Assembly: GCF_015637705.1 (NCBI RefSeq)
Contig: NZ_JADOBE010000004.1
Coordinates: 124,001 to 188,000, forward strand
Reading direction: 5' to 3'
Length of the DNA stretch: 64,000 nucleotides
DNA from: Pseudomonas sp. N040
GTDB taxonomy: Bacteria; Pseudomonadota; Gammaproteobacteria; Pseudomonadales; Pseudomonadaceae
Within the stretch, counting starts at the first letter, position 1; each line of letters starts with the position of its first letter. Under the pieces are notes generated by a model. That model had not been told where the DNA came from. It made no database searches and saw only the letters and a program-made list of their open reading frames with translations. Below are positions 45,896 through 55,575 of this stretch, piece after piece. Position numbers and translations under genes: made by a program.

Positions 45896-47938
45896 CTAAC
45901 CAGCTGATTCCGGCAAGTTAAAGCCGGAAACGGAACCGCGCATTTCATTAGCCATCTTCGCCAGGGTACCGATGCTGTTTGCTGTCACGGTAGTACCGGC
46001 AGAGGTCTGCGAAGTAATTTCCTGGATGACGTTCATCGTGTTGGAAATATGCCCAGCAGAGGACGCCTGTTGCCGCGCAGCGTTGGAAATGTTCTGGATC
46101 AATGCCGCAAGGGCCTTGGATACCTTTTCAATTTCCTCCAGGGAAACCCCGGCATCTTGGGCCAAACGCGCACCTCGAACCACTTCGGAGGTCGTTTGCT
46201 CCATCGAAATTACCGCTTCGTTGGTGTCAGTCTGAATGGTTTTAACCAGCGCTTCGATCTGCTTGGTCGCGGCGGATGAACGCTCTGCAAGGCGCTGAAC
46301 TTCGTCCGCAACCACGGCGAAGCCGCGACCCGCGTCACCGGCCATGGATGCCTGAATTGCCGCGTTAAGTGCCAGGATGTTGGTCTGGTCAGCAATATCG
46401 TTAATCAGGCTGACGATGTCACCGATCTCCTGCGACGACTCACCGAGACGCTTGATCCGCTTCGAGGTGTCCTGGATCTGCTCCCGGATGTTGTCCATGC
46501 CGGTGATGGTGTTATGCACCACCTCGTTGCCCTTGTTGGCGATGGCTACGGAGCGCTCTGCTACCGCGGAGGATTCCGCGGCGTTTGCCGATACCTGGTC
46601 AATCGAAACCGCCATTTCATTGATCGCTGCAGATGCCCCGGCAATTTCCTGCGCCTGGTGCTCCGACGCTTCCGCAAGGTGCATAGCAGTAGCCTGGGTT
46701 TCTTGGGCTGCCGCCGATACCTGAACCGCTGTCAGGTTGATGGTTTCTACAAGGTCGCGCAGCTGCGCAATGGAGAAATTGATCGAGTCAGCAATTGCAC
46801 CGGTGAAGTCCTCTGTCACCGTGGCGTTCACCGTAAGGTCACCGTCCGCAAGGTCGGCAATTTCATCCAGCAAACGCATAATTGCCGCCTGGTTCCGCTC
46901 GTTTTTCTCAGCCGTATCGGCCAGACGCCGATTGGTCGCGCGCACCATTACAAAGCCGATGAGAATAATCGACCCAAGTGCGAGGGCGCCAAGGACATAG
47001 CCCAAGAGTGTATTGAAATACCGGCTGTCTGCGAGATTTTCGAACCCGGTGCCAAGAGTAGAAGCCTTGGCCAGCATACTTTGCGAAACAGTGAAAATCG
47101 TGTCGGCAGACTCCCGAACCTGAAACAGTTCGGGCGAGGTTTCAAGAATCTGGTCAACCGAGCCTGTAACAAACTGGAAAAGCTCGGAAATTTCCGCCAG
47201 CCGATCCTGCGCTTCCTTATCGGTTACCTGCGTGACTTCCATGGCTTCATTGCCATTTTGCATCGCGTCCAGAACGCGGCCGAACAAACTTGCGTCGCGA
47301 CCGAACATGTCGGACGCCTGAACCGAGTTGTCGTCGCCCGCCAGCACCTGGTTTACCGAACCCAGGATTCGTTCGGCGAGCAGCGCCTGGCGCTGGGCAA
47401 CCGAAACCTGATTGGCCGGCGCGCCACTGGACAAGAGGATCTCATTGACCTCCTCGTATTCGATCTGCAACTGCGGGATCGTATCTTCAAGAGTCGCAGC
47501 CAGCTCATGCAGGGATGTAACGGTTTTTTCCGCGGCCAGAATACCGTCCGCATTTTGCCGCATGATGTCCCAGTCGGCCTGAACGGCAGCCATTTCGGCC
47601 TGCATCTGTTCGGGTGCGGGTGGCAAACCGATGGAGTCGTCGCCTTTCAGCAACAAATTCCAGCCCTTATCGAAATCATCGCGGGCCTGCTTGAGCACTC
47701 CGAAGGCATCCGCCTTTCCGGTCGCCGCTTCAGTGGCCGCCTTGGATATCTGCTGGGACAGCACGCGAAGCTCACCTGCCTGCGACAGGTAGACCTTATC
47801 GAAGCCTGCCTGCTGTCCGAGGTAGAAGAAGTTGGCAAACAGCAGCACGATGGACACGATCAGGATTATGAATAATCCCGTGATCAACGTGTTGCTGCGC
47901 AAACCCGCAAGAAGATTACCTGCATCGAGTTTTTTCAT
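45896..47938 (-). CDS. pilJ: PilJ, methyl-accepting chemoreceptor for twitching motility
   Basis: The ATG at 47938 ([15 protein letters not shown]) gives 680 residues, close to the 682 I recall for P. aeruginosa PilJ; an upstream in-frame ATG is rejected. A membrane helix at about 20-45, a periplasmic PilJ-type sensor (residues about 45-310) and a second helix ([20 protein letters not shown]) precede a HAMP segment. The cytoplasmic MCP domain has the hairpin tip around [20 protein letters not shown]. It senses surface contact or pilus state and feeds ChpA. Confidence 0.96.
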   Translation of the reverse strand: MKKLDAGNLLAGLRSNTLITGLFIILIVSIVLLFANFFYLGQQAGFDKVYLSQAGELRVLSQQISKAATEAATGKADAFGVLKQARDDFDKGWNLLLKGDDSIGLPPAPEQMQAEMAAVQADWDIMRQNADGILAAEKTVTSLHELAATLEDTIPQLQIEYEEVNEILLSSGAPANQVSVAQRQALLAERILGSVNQVLAGDDNSVQASDMFGRDASLFGRVLDAMQNGNEAMEVTQVTDKEAQDRLAEISELFQFVTGSVDQILETSPELFQVRESADTIFTVSQSMLAKASTLGTGFENLADSRYFNTLLGYVLGALALGSIILIGFVMVRATNRRLADTAEKNERNQAAIMRLLDEIADLADGDLTVNATVTEDFTGAIADSINFSIAQLRDLVETINLTAVQVSAAAQETQATAMHLAEASEHQAQEIAGASAAINEMAVSIDQVSANAAESSAVAERSVAIANKGNEVVHNTITGMDNIREQIQDTSKRIKRLGESSQEIGDIVSLINDIADQTNILALNAAIQASMAGDAGRGFAVVADEVQRLAERSSAATKQIEALVKTIQTDTNEAVISMEQTTSEVVRGARLAQDAGVSLEEIEKVSKALAALIQNISNAARQQASSAGHISNTMNVIQEITSQTSAGTTVTANSIGTLAKMANEMRGSVSGFNLPESAG

Positions 47939-48021
47939 TATCTGGCCCCCACCCGGACCTTCAACTTTAGGTTTTCCATGCAACGCCAAAAGGCCGGCAT
48001 AGCCGACCCAACCGAAAAATC

Positions 48022-48558
48022 TTAAACCGCCACTTCGATAAATTCCTGATGCTGCGCCAAGGCATGGGGACTGAAAACCAGCCAGGCCTGTTCGCGCTGG
48101 AAGACTCCATGAATGAAGGGCTGGATCTTGGCCTCGAGCGGAGGTAACTGCTCCGAGAAGGCGTCCACGGGAAAGTGCTGCATGCCGAAAACCTCATCGA
48201 CAGTAAGCCCAGCAAATATCTCGTGATGATCCACCACCAACAGGCGGCGCTGCTTGCGCAACGGAGACAGCTCGTTACCAAAGAAGGCGCACAAATCCAT
48301 CACTGGCAGCAGGCGCCCGCGGACATTGGCCACTCCCTTGACCCAAGACTTTACCCCCGGCAGCAGGGTGAAGCGCGGCTCATGCAAAACCTCGCTGACT
48401 TCCCCCATGGGCGCAACAAATCGTCGCTCACCCATGCGGAAGCCAATGCCACTCCAGGTTTGCTGCATTTCCTGCTGGGACGGCAACCCTGCCGCGCATG
48501 CGCGACAATGCTGATCGATTCCAAGGAGGATCTGAAAGGGTGTCTGCAGGTCCGACAT
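48022..48558 (-). CDS. pilI: PilI, CheW-like adaptor
   Basis: This 178-residue CheW-domain protein bridges PilJ and Chp[19 protein letters not shown] and [17 protein letters not shown] are the CheW signature segments. It lies between pilH (53 bp) and pilJ (83 bp) in the minus-strand order pilG-pilH-pilI-pilJ-pilK-chpA-chpB-chpC. Confidence 0.95.
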   Translation of the reverse strand: MSDLQTPFQILLGIDQHCRACAAGLPSQQEMQQTWSGIGFRMGERRFVAPMGEVSEVLHEPRFTLLPGVKSWVKGVANVRGRLLPVMDLCAFFGNELSPLRKQRRLLVVDHHEIFAGLTVDEVFGMQHFPVDAFSEQLPPLEAKIQPFIHGVFQREQAWLVFSPHALAQHQEFIEVAV

Positions 48559-48611
48559 GCGGCCTTAACCTTCTTTTATTTTAGTTTTTAGTCGCAGACT
48601 GGGGGCGCTAT

Positions 48612-48977
48612 TCAGCCAGCCAGAACCGCGTTCAAGGTTTTCATCAGCGTCGCCTCATCAATCGGCTTGGTCAGATAGTCGCGTGCGCCCTGACGCTTGC
48701 CCCAGACCCGGTCAGTTTCCTGATCCTTGGTCGTAACGATGATAACCGGAATATGGCTTGTCTCTGCATCCTTGCTCAGCTGACGGGTGGCCTGAAAACC
48801 ATTCAAACCAGGCATGACGATATCCATCAGTACCGCATCCGGCTTTTCCTGGCGCGCCAAGGCGACGCCATCAGCGCCATTTTCCGCCTTGAGTACCTGA
48901 TGCCCGTTCTTTTCGAGTATGGAGGTTAACTTGTAAACCTCGGTAGGCGAGTCATCAACAATAAGAATACGAGCCAT
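48612..48977 (-). CDS. pilH: PilH, single-domain response regulator
   Basis: The ATG at 48977 (MARILIVDDSPTEVYK) gives 121 residues. The phosphoacceptor Asp is in AVLMDIVMPGLNGF, with the acidic pair VDDSP and Lys in LTKPIDE. In P. aeruginosa PilH acts as a phosphate sink or retraction-side regulator opposite PilG. The gene is 41 bp downstream of pilG. Confidence 0.95.
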   Translation of the reverse strand: MARILIVDDSPTEVYKLTSILEKNGHQVLKAENGADGVALARQEKPDAVLMDIVMPGLNGFQATRQLSKDAETSHIPVIIVTTKDQETDRVWGKRQGARDYLTKPIDEATLMKTLNAVLAG

Positions 48978-49018
48978 GGAACTCCCCATTAGTTAGATTG
49001 GCTGGCCTGAGCCAGGAT

Positions 49019-49426
49019 TCAGGACACCTGTTCCACAGGAACAAAATCGGGAACATGAGCCTTGATTGCACCGAGCAGCTCTTCTTTGCTGAACGGCTTG
49101 GTAAGGTACTGATCGGAGCCCACGATACGGCCCTTGGCCTTGTCGAACAAACCATCCTTGGAGGACAGCATGATCACCGGCGTGGACTTGAAAGCACTGT
49201 TGTTTTTGATCAGCGCACAGGTCTGATAGCCATCGAGACGAGGCATCATGATATCGACAAAAATGATTCTGGGATGGCTGTCGGCAATTTTTGCCAGCGC
49301 ATCGAAACCGTCTATTGCGGTTATAACATCGCAGCCAACTTTTTTGAGCAGAGTTTCAGCAGTGCGACGAATCGTTTTCGAATCGTCGATCACCATGACC
49401 CTCAAACCTTCGGAATGCTGTTCCAT
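49019..49426 (-). CDS. pilG: PilG, single-domain response regulator
   Basis: The ATG at 49426 (MEQHSEGLRVMVIDDSK) gives 135 residues. The phosphoacceptor Asp is in IIFVDIMMPRLDGY, with MVIDDSKTIRRTAE before it and LTKPFSKEELL after. PilG passes the ChpA phosphoryl signal toward pilus extension and cAMP synthesis in P. aeruginosa. It is the first gene of the cluster; its promoter should lie in the 230-bp gap shared with gshB, which is AT-richer than the surroundings. Confidence 0.95.
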   Translation of the reverse strand: MEQHSEGLRVMVIDDSKTIRRTAETLLKKVGCDVITAIDGFDALAKIADSHPRIIFVDIMMPRLDGYQTCALIKNNSAFKSTPVIMLSSKDGLFDKAKGRIVGSDQYLTKPFSKEELLGAIKAHVPDFVPVEQVS

Positions 49427-49656
49427 GTCCGCCCTTCCATCGCCTCGGTGATTCATTATTGTGTTTTACATCATTGCGCCGAGACCCGCTACCGATTGGG
49501 CAAACCCATCGTCCGGTCTTTTTAACACAGTCTCCAAGCGCAATCTAGCAACCTGAACACGTGGCTGACTTGACCAACCCTCCTCGGCACGCCAACCTCC
49601 GCAAACAATTCAAGACCGCAACAAGCGCCCGTCATCACTCACTCAGGAGAGCCCCC

Positions 49657-50610
49657 ATGAGCATTAGCCTGGGGATCGTCATGGATCCCATAGCCGCGAT
49701 TTCCTTCAAGAAGGACAGCTCGCTGGCCATGCTGCTGGCCGCCAAGTCTCTCGGCTGGTCGTTGTTCTACATGGAGCAGCAGGACCTGTACCAGAAAGCC
49801 GGTGAAGCCCGCGGCAAAATGCGCCCGCTCAAGGTGTTCCATGACCCCAAGCACTGGTTTGAGCTGGATCAGGAACTGGATCTGCCGCTGTCGAGCCTGA
49901 ACGTGATCCTGATGCGCAAGGATCCACCCTTCGACAACGAGTTCGTTTACACCACCTATCTGCTGGAGCAGGCCGAACGCGCCGGGGTCCTGATCGTAAA
50001 CCGGCCGCAAAGCCTGCGTGACTGCAACGAAAAGTTCTTTGCCACGCAATTTCCGCAGTGCACCCCGCCGACCATGGTCAGTCGGCGCGTCGACATCTTG
50101 CGCGAGTTTGCCGAAGAGCAGCGTGACGTCATTCTCAAACCACTGGATGGAATGGGCGGTGCCTCGATCTTCCATCACCGCCATGGCGACCCGAATCTTT
50201 CGGTCATCCTGGAAACCCTGACCGACCATGGTGCCCGCCAGATCATGGCGCAAGGCTATCTGCCGGCGATCAAGGATGGCGACAAGCGCATCCTGATGAT
50301 CGACGGCGAACCCGTGCCCTACTGCCTGGCGCGCATTCCGGCGCACGGCGAAACGCGTGGCAACCTGGCCGCCGGTGGTCGCGGCGAGGCACGGCCGCTG
50401 AGTCCTCGCGACTTCGAGATTGCCGAACTGATAGGCCCGGAGCTGCGCGCACGCGGCCTGCTGTTTGTCGGCCTTGATGTGATTGGCGAGCACCTGACCG
50501 AAATCAATGTGACCAGCCCAACCTGCATCCGCGAAATTGATGCGGCTTTCGATACCAGGATCGCCGAGCGGCTGATGCAGGTCATCGCCGAAAAGCTGGC
50601 AAACCGCTGA
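49657..50610 (+). CDS. gshB: Glutathione synthetase
   Basis: The ATG at 49657 (MSISLGIVMDPIAAISF), preceded by CAGGAGAG, gives 317 residues; an upstream GTG frame is not needed. The ATP-grasp enzyme joins gamma-glutamylcysteine and glycine. VILKPLDGMGGASIFH is the ATP-binding lysine and glycine loop, and EINVTSPTCIREID is the C-terminal metal and substrate motif. It is divergent from pilG. Confidence 0.97.
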   Translation: MSISLGIVMDPIAAISFKKDSSLAMLLAAKSLGWSLFYMEQQDLYQKAGEARGKMRPLKVFHDPKHWFELDQELDLPLSSLNVILMRKDPPFDNEFVYTTYLLEQAERAGVLIVNRPQSLRDCNEKFFATQFPQCTPPTMVSRRVDILREFAEEQRDVILKPLDGMGGASIFHHRHGDPNLSVILETLTDHGARQIMAQGYLPAIKDGDKRILMIDGEPVPYCLARIPAHGETRGNLAAGGRGEARPLSPRDFEIAELIGPELRARGLLFVGLDVIGEHLTEINVTSPTCIREIDAAFDTRIAERLMQVIAEKLANR

Positions 50611-50617
50611 CGTAGAC

Positions 50618-50655
50618 TCACAGGCATGCGCAGCAGCGCATGTGCATGCCTGTGA
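50618..50655. repeat. Perfect 12-bp inverted repeat between gshB and the TonB-like gene
   Basis: TCACAGGCATGC (50618-50629) and GCATGCCTGTGA (50644-50655) are exact inverses around a 14-base loop that itself contains GCGCAGCAGCGC. It lies 7 bp after the gshB stop with no T-tract; terminator or protein-binding site. Confidence 0.5.
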
Positions 50656-50721
50656 TAGGGTTCGTGGACATTTAAGCGCCTGCTCGGCAGACTGCCGGCA
50701 ATTCAGCAAAAACCACTCGCC

Positions 50722-51615
50722 ATGCCCCCTGAATCAGTCCCGTCAAAATTGCCAACCAGTGGCGTCCGCCCGGCGGACCGCCTGGGTTTCACCTTGTTCC
50801 TGGCGGCCGTACTGCACCTGACCCTGATTCTGGGTGTCACCTTCAGCTTCAGTACCCCCGGGCAAGTCAGCAAAAGTCTGGAAATCACCCTGGCCAGCTT
50901 CAAAAGCGACAAGGCGCCCGAGAAGGCCGACTTTCTTGCCCAGGAAAACCAGCAGGGCAGCGGCAGCCTCGAGCACAAGGCGGCCCCGAAGACTACGCAG
51001 CAGGCGCTCTTTCAGGACCAGCAAGTGCGCAAGGTGACCCCGCCCAGCGCTCCACCACCGGCGCAGACCGCGATCAGCCAGAAGACCGTGGTCGCTACCC
51101 GCACGCCGAAGCCGGAGAAAACCCCGACCGAGCAGAAGCACAAGCAACCCGCCAAACCACTGCAGCAAACCGCTGCCTTCGATAGCTCCGAGCTGTCGAA
51201 CGCCATTGCCAGCCTTGAGGCCGAACTGGCGCAAGACGTCCAGCGCTACGCCAAGCGTCCGAAAATCCAGCGCCTGAATGCTGCCTCGACCATGCGCGAC
51301 AAGGGCGCCTGGTATAAAGACGAGTGGCGCAAGAAGGTCGAACGCGTCGGCAATCTCAACTACCCGCCCGAGGCCCGGCAGAACCGCATCTATGGCAGCC
51401 TGCGCCTGCTGGTCTCGATCAATCGCGACGGCACCCTGTATGAAGTCCAGATTCTCGAGTCCTCCGGACAGCCGATACTCGACCAGGCCGCGCTGCGCAT
51501 CGTGCGCCTGGCCGCGCCCTACAGCCCCTTCACCGGCGACCTGAACGAGTTTGATCGGCTGGAAATCATCCGCACCTGGCGCTTTGACCGCGGCGACCGC
51601 CTGTCCAGCCAATAA
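50722..51615 (+). CDS. TonB-family energy transducer protein
   Basis: This 297-residue protein has one N-terminal membrane helix (LFLAAVLHLTLILGVTFSF), a Lys/Pro/Gln-rich periplasmic linker (about residues 60-160) and a C-terminal TonB domain with NLNYPPEARQNRIYGSLRLL and ILDQAALRIV. It should couple the proton gradient through ExbBD to outer-membrane receptors. It lies between gshB and algH, where I recall a third TonB homologue linked to twitching motility in P. aeruginosa; a similar role here is inference. Confidence 0.88.
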   Translation: MPPESVPSKLPTSGVRPADRLGFTLFLAAVLHLTLILGVTFSFSTPGQVSKSLEITLASFKSDKAPEKADFLAQENQQGSGSLEHKAAPKTTQQALFQDQQVRKVTPPSAPPPAQTAISQKTVVATRTPKPEKTPTEQKHKQPAKPLQQTAAFDSSELSNAIASLEAELAQDVQRYAKRPKIQRLNAASTMRDKGAWYKDEWRKKVERVGNLNYPPEARQNRIYGSLRLLVSINRDGTLYEVQILESSGQPILDQAALRIVRLAAPYSPFTGDLNEFDRLEIIRTWRFDRGDRLSSQ

Positions 51616-51704
51616 CCACAGGCCGACAGTGACGCACATCGGCGGCAGCGGCTCGCTGCAAGCCGGCGCTTGCGGCTGGCGGCGCAACCTCCGAAACTAG
51701 GCCC

Positions 51705-52274
51705 ATGAAGACACTTGCGCCCAGCTACCTGAAGCACCACCTGCTGATTGCCATGCCGCAGATGGACGATCCGAACTTTGCCCAGTCGGTGGTTTACCTG
51801 GTTGATCACAGTGATCAGGGCGCCATGGGCCTGGTCATCAACCAGCCAAGCGGCCTGAACCTGGCCGACGTGCTCGAGCAGTTGCGTCCAGACGGCATTC
51901 CGGCAGAACACTGCAAGCGCCTGCAGATCATGACCGGCGGCCCGGTACAGACCGACCGCGGGTTTGTCCTGCATCCGGCGGGGTACAACTTCCAGGCCAC
52001 CCTCGACCTCGGCGAACTGGGCCTGTCCACTTCCCAGGATGCGCTGTTCGCGATCGCCGACCACAAAGGCCCCGCCAAGCACCTGATTGCGCTCGGCTAC
52101 GCTGGCTGGGGCGCGGGGCAACTGGAGAGCGAGCTGGCTGACAACGCTTGGCTCAGCTGCCCGGCGGATCCGGCCATCCTCTTCGACCTTCCGCCTGAAC
52201 AGCGCCTGCAGGCCGCCGCCCGGCGCCTGGGGGTAAACCTCGGCCTGCTGACCCGGCAGGCGGGCCACGCATGA
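51705..52274 (+). CDS. algH: YqgE/AlgH family protein
   Basis: This 189-residue DUF179 protein has HHLLIAMPQMDDPNFAQSVV at the N-terminus and GPVQTDRGFVLH with GYAGWGAGQLE further on, all diagnostic of the family. The fold is known but the biochemical role is not; in P. aeruginosa AlgH was linked to alginate regulation. Its stop overlaps the ruvX start by 4 bp, beginning a tight algH-ruvX-pyrR-pyrB-pyrC' operon. Confidence 0.92.
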   Translation: MKTLAPSYLKHHLLIAMPQMDDPNFAQSVVYLVDHSDQGAMGLVINQPSGLNLADVLEQLRPDGIPAEHCKRLQIMTGGPVQTDRGFVLHPAGYNFQATLDLGELGLSTSQDALFAIADHKGPAKHLIALGYAGWGAGQLESELADNAWLSCPADPAILFDLPPEQRLQAAARRLGVNLGLLTRQAGHA

Positions 52275-52726
52275 CTGCCCCCTCCCTCGCCAAGCCCCTG
52301 CGCCTGCTGCTCGGCTTTGATTACGGCAGCAAACAGATCGGTGTTGCCGTTGGCCAGGTGATTACCGGCCAGGCCCGCGAACTCTGCGTGCTCAAGGCGC
52401 AGAATGGGGTGCCCGACTGGCAAAAAGTTGAAGCCCTGATGCGCGAATGGCAGCCCGATGCACTCATCGTCGGCCTGCCGCTGAACATGGACGGCAGCCC
52501 CAGTGACATGAGCGCGCGCGCGGAGAAGTTCTCCCGCCAGCTGCATGGGCGCTTCCAGCTGCCGGTACACACCCACGATGAACGGCTGACCACTTACGCG
52601 GCCAAGGGCGAACAAATAGCCCGCGGTCAACGCAGCAACAGCTACCGGGACAACCCGGTCGATGCACTGGCCGCCGCCCTGCTGCTGGAAGGCTGGCTGA
52701 GCGCACACAGCGAGGAAACACCATGA
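52271..52726 (+). CDS. ruvX: RuvX/YqgF, RNase H-fold nuclease
   Basis: This 151-residue protein has the RNase H-like core with catalytic Asp in [16 protein letters not shown], plus [16 protein letters not shown] and the C-terminal [10 protein letters not shown]. The family processes the 5' end of pre-16S rRNA and has also been proposed as a Holliday junction resolvase. It overlaps both neighbours by 4 bp. Confidence 0.94.
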   Translation: MTAPSLAKPLRLLLGFDYGSKQIGVAVGQVITGQARELCVLKAQNGVPDWQKVEALMREWQPDALIVGLPLNMDGSPSDMSARAEKFSRQLHGRFQLPVHTHDERLTTYAAKGEQIARGQRSNSYRDNPVDALAAALLLEGWLSAHSEETP

Positions 52727-53232
52727 CGTTACCCAGCCCGGCCGAACTACTGCCGACCATGGCCCGTGAACTGCGCGACCACCTGCGCGCCCGCGGCATT
52801 CAGGATCCCTGTTTCATCGGCATCCGCAGCGGCGGGGTGTGGGTAGCCCAGGCCTTGCTGGATGCCCTTGGCCGCGATGACTCGCTGGGCACGCTGGATG
52901 TGTCCTTCTATCGCGACGACTTCAGCCAGACTGGCCTGCACCCGCAGGTGCGCCCCTCGGCCCTGCCGTTCGAGATCGAAGGACAGCATCTGGTGCTGAT
53001 TGACGACGTGCTGATGAGCGGCCGCACCATCCGCGCCGCGCTCAACGAGCTGTTCGATTACGGCCGGCCGGCCAGCGTCACCCTGGTTTGCCTGCTCGAC
53101 CTGAATGCCCGCGAATTGCCGATCCGCCCGGATGTGGTCGGTGCCACACTGTCGCTGCCGCCCGGCGAACGGATAAAATTGCTCGGCCCGAACCCGCTCC
53201 GTCTTGAGCACAAGACCCTCGCCACCCACTGA
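52723..53232 (+). CDS. pyrR: PyrR, pyrimidine regulatory / uracil phosphoribosyltransferase-like protein
   Basis: This 169-residue phosphoribosyltransferase has the PRPP loop [18 protein letters not shown] and [14 protein letters not shown]. In Gram-positive bacteria PyrR binds pyr mRNA to cause attenuation. In pseudomonads it sits first in the pyrR-pyrB-pyrC' cluster, and I see no attenuator hairpin before pyrB here, only 10 bp between genes. A regulatory role in Pseudomonas is therefore by another route, or it serves as a UPRTase. Confidence 0.94.
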   Translation: MTLPSPAELLPTMARELRDHLRARGIQDPCFIGIRSGGVWVAQALLDALGRDDSLGTLDVSFYRDDFSQTGLHPQVRPSALPFEIEGQHLVLIDDVLMSGRTIRAALNELFDYGRPASVTLVCLLDLNARELPIRPDVVGATLSLPPGERIKLLGPNPLRLEHKTLATH

Positions 53233-53242
53233 GAAGACCGCG

Positions 53243-54253
53243 ATGACGCCAATTGCCAGCCAGCGCCCGCTGCAACTCAACGACCAGGGCCAGCTTCGCC
53301 ACTTTCTGTCCCTCGACGGCCTGCCGCGCGAACTGCTCACGGAGATCCTCGACACCGCCGACTCCTTTCTCGAAGTCGGCGCCCGGGCGGTGAAGAAGGT
53401 TCCGCTGCTGCGCGGCAAGACCGTGTGCAACGTGTTCTTCGAAAATTCCACGCGCACCCGCACCACCTTCGAACTGGCCGCGCAGCGCCTGTCGGCTGAC
53501 GTAATCACGCTGAACGTCTCCACCTCGTCGACCAGCAAGGGCGAGACCCTGTTCGACACCCTGCGCAACCTCGAGGCCATGGCCGCCGATATGTTCGTGG
53601 TGCGGCATGCCGACTCCGGCGCCGCCCACTTCATCGCCGAGCATGTCTGCCCCGAGGTCGCCATCATCAATGGCGGCGACGGCCGTCACGCCCACCCGAC
53701 CCAGGGCATGCTCGACATGCTGACCATCCGCCGCCACAAGGGCGACTTCAGCCAGCTGTCGGTAGCCATCGTCGGCGACATCCTGCATTCGCGGGTAGCC
53801 CGCTCCAACATGCTGGCGCTGCAGACCCTTGGCTGTCCGGATATCCGCGTGATCGCGCCGAAGACCCTGCTGCCAGTGGGCATCGAGCAATACGGCGTGC
53901 GCGTGTTCACCGACCTGGCCGCAGGCCTGAAGGACGTCGACGTGGTGATCATGCTGCGCCTGCAGAAGGAACGCATGGCTGGTGGCCTGCTGCCCAGCGA
54001 GGGCGAGTTCTACCGGCTCTACGGCCTGACCGAGCAACGCCTGAAACTGGCCCGGACGGACGCCATCGTCATGCACCCGGGGCCGATCAATCGCGGCGTG
54101 GAGATCGAGTCGGCGGTTGCCGATGGCCCGCAGTCGGTGATCCTCAACCAGGTCACTTACGGCATTGCCATCCGCATGGCGGTAATGTCGATGGCCATGA
54201 GCGGGCAGAACGCCCAGCGTCAACTCAAGCCAGCAGCCGGGGAGCCCAACTGA
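53243..54253 (+). CDS. pyrB: Aspartate carbamoyltransferase catalytic subunit
   Basis: The ATG at 53243 ([14 protein letters not shown]), preceded by GAGAAG, gives 336 residues. Carbamoyl-phosphate binding residues are in [15 protein letters not shown] and the aspartate loop in MLRLQKERM. It makes N-carbamoyl-L-aspartate, the first committed step of pyrimidine synthesis. The N-terminal extension of roughly 20 residues is typical of the Pseudomonas enzyme, which assembles with the inactive dihydroorotase encoded next. The stop overlaps the pyrC' start. Confidence 0.97.
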   Translation: MTPIASQRPLQLNDQGQLRHFLSLDGLPRELLTEILDTADSFLEVGARAVKKVPLLRGKTVCNVFFENSTRTRTTFELAAQRLSADVITLNVSTSSTSKGETLFDTLRNLEAMAADMFVVRHADSGAAHFIAEHVCPEVAIINGGDGRHAHPTQGMLDMLTIRRHKGDFSQLSVAIVGDILHSRVARSNMLALQTLGCPDIRVIAPKTLLPVGIEQYGVRVFTDLAAGLKDVDVVIMLRLQKERMAGGLLPSEGEFYRLYGLTEQRLKLARTDAIVMHPGPINRGVEIESAVADGPQSVILNQVTYGIAIRMAVMSMAMSGQNAQRQLKPAAGEPN

Positions 54254-55524
54254 TGCGTACACAGATCCTCGGAGCACGGGTGATCGACCCGGCCAGCGGC
54301 CTTGATCAGGTTCGCGACATTTACCTGGACGCCGGCAAGCTGGTGACCTTCGACCAGCCGCCTGCCGGCTTCAATGCCGATCACAGCATCGACGCCCAGG
54401 GCCTGATCGCCGCACCCGGGCTGGTCGACCTCAGCGTCGCCCTGCGCGAGCCGGGCTACAGCCGCAAGGGCAGCATCGCCAGCGAAACCCTGGCCGCCGC
54501 CGCCGGCGGCGTCACCAGCCTGTGCTGCCCGCCACAGACCCGCCCGGTGCTGGATACGCCGGCGGTGACCGAACTGATCATCGATCGGGCCCGCGAAGCC
54601 GGACATACCAAGGTCTACCCGGTTGGCGCGCTGAGCAAGGGACTGGCCGGAGAGCAGCTTGCAGAGCTGGTTGCCCTGCGCGATGCCGGCTGCGTGGCGT
54701 TCGGCAACGGCCTGGCGAACTTCGCCAACAACCGCGTGCTGTGCCGCGCGCTGGAATATGCCGCAACCTTCAATCTGACCGTGATTTTCCACTCACAGGA
54801 TGCCGATCTGGCGACCGGTGGCCTGGCCCATGAAGGCCCGACCGCAAGCTTTCTCGGCCTCAGCGGAATTCCCGAGACCGCCGAGACCGTGGCCCTGTCA
54901 CGCAACCTGCTGCTGGTCGAGCAGAGTGGCGTGCGCGCTCACTTCAGTCAGCTGAGCAGCGCCCGCGGCGCCGAAATGATCGCGGCCGCCCAGGCCCGTG
55001 GCCTGCCGGTCAGCGCCGACGTGGCGCTGTACCAGCTGCTGCTCACCGATGACGCCCTGCGCGGGTTCTCCAGCCTGTATCACGTGCAGCCGCCGCTGCG
55101 CACGCGCAAGGATCGCGACGGTCTGCGCGAAGCCGTGCGGAGCGGCGTGATCCAGGCCATTGCCAGCCACCACCAGCCACACGAAGCCGACGCCAAGCTG
55201 GCCCCCTTCGGCGCCACTGAGCCAGGCATCAGCAGCGTCGAACTGCTGTTGCCGCAGGCCTTGCGCCTGGTCGAAGAAGGCCTGCTGGATCTGCCGACCC
55301 TGCTCGCCCGCCTGAGCAGCGGCCCGGCCAGCGCCTTGCGCCTGCCCGCCGGGCGCCTGGCGCCAGGGGCACCCGCCGATATTGTCCTGTTCGATGCCAA
55401 GGGCCACACGCTGGCCGGCGAGCACTGGTATTCGAAGGGTCGCAACTGCCCGTTCCTCGGGGAACGACTGCCCGGCCGGGTGCGCTATACCCTGGTCGAT
55501 GGCCGTATCAGCTACCGCAGCTGA
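54253..55524 (+). CDS. pyrC': Inactive dihydroorotase homologue PyrC' (PyrX), structural partner of PyrB
   Basis: This 423-residue amidohydrolase-fold protein resembles type I dihydroorotase. The metal motif DxHxH has been replaced: the text reads GLVDLSVALREPGYSRKG where active enzymes have D-x-H-x-H-L-R-E-P-G. The carboxylated-lysine region is also altered. In P. putida and P. aeruginosa such a protein is needed for the dodecameric aspartate transcarbamoylase but has no dihydroorotase activity. The 1-bp overlap with pyrB fits fixed stoichiometry. Confidence 0.93.
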   Translation: MRTQILGARVIDPASGLDQVRDIYLDAGKLVTFDQPPAGFNADHSIDAQGLIAAPGLVDLSVALREPGYSRKGSIASETLAAAAGGVTSLCCPPQTRPVLDTPAVTELIIDRAREAGHTKVYPVGALSKGLAGEQLAELVALRDAGCVAFGNGLANFANNRVLCRALEYAATFNLTVIFHSQDADLATGGLAHEGPTASFLGLSGIPETAETVALSRNLLLVEQSGVRAHFSQLSSARGAEMIAAAQARGLPVSADVALYQLLLTDDALRGFSSLYHVQPPLRTRKDRDGLREAVRSGVIQAIASHHQPHEADAKLAPFGATEPGISSVELLLPQALRLVEEGLLDLPTLLARLSSGPASALRLPAGRLAPGAPADIVLFDAKGHTLAGEHWYSKGRNCPFLGERLPGRVRYTLVDGRISYRS

Positions 55525-55575
55525 CCCCGGCCAGACCGGCACGAAACGGTTCGCGGCCGCGCGCCGGCCAGCCCC

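Noticed and set aside
53233..53242. A PyrR-responsive attenuator between pyrR and pyrB
   Set aside because: Only 10 bp separate the genes and no terminator or antiterminator hairpins can be drawn there.
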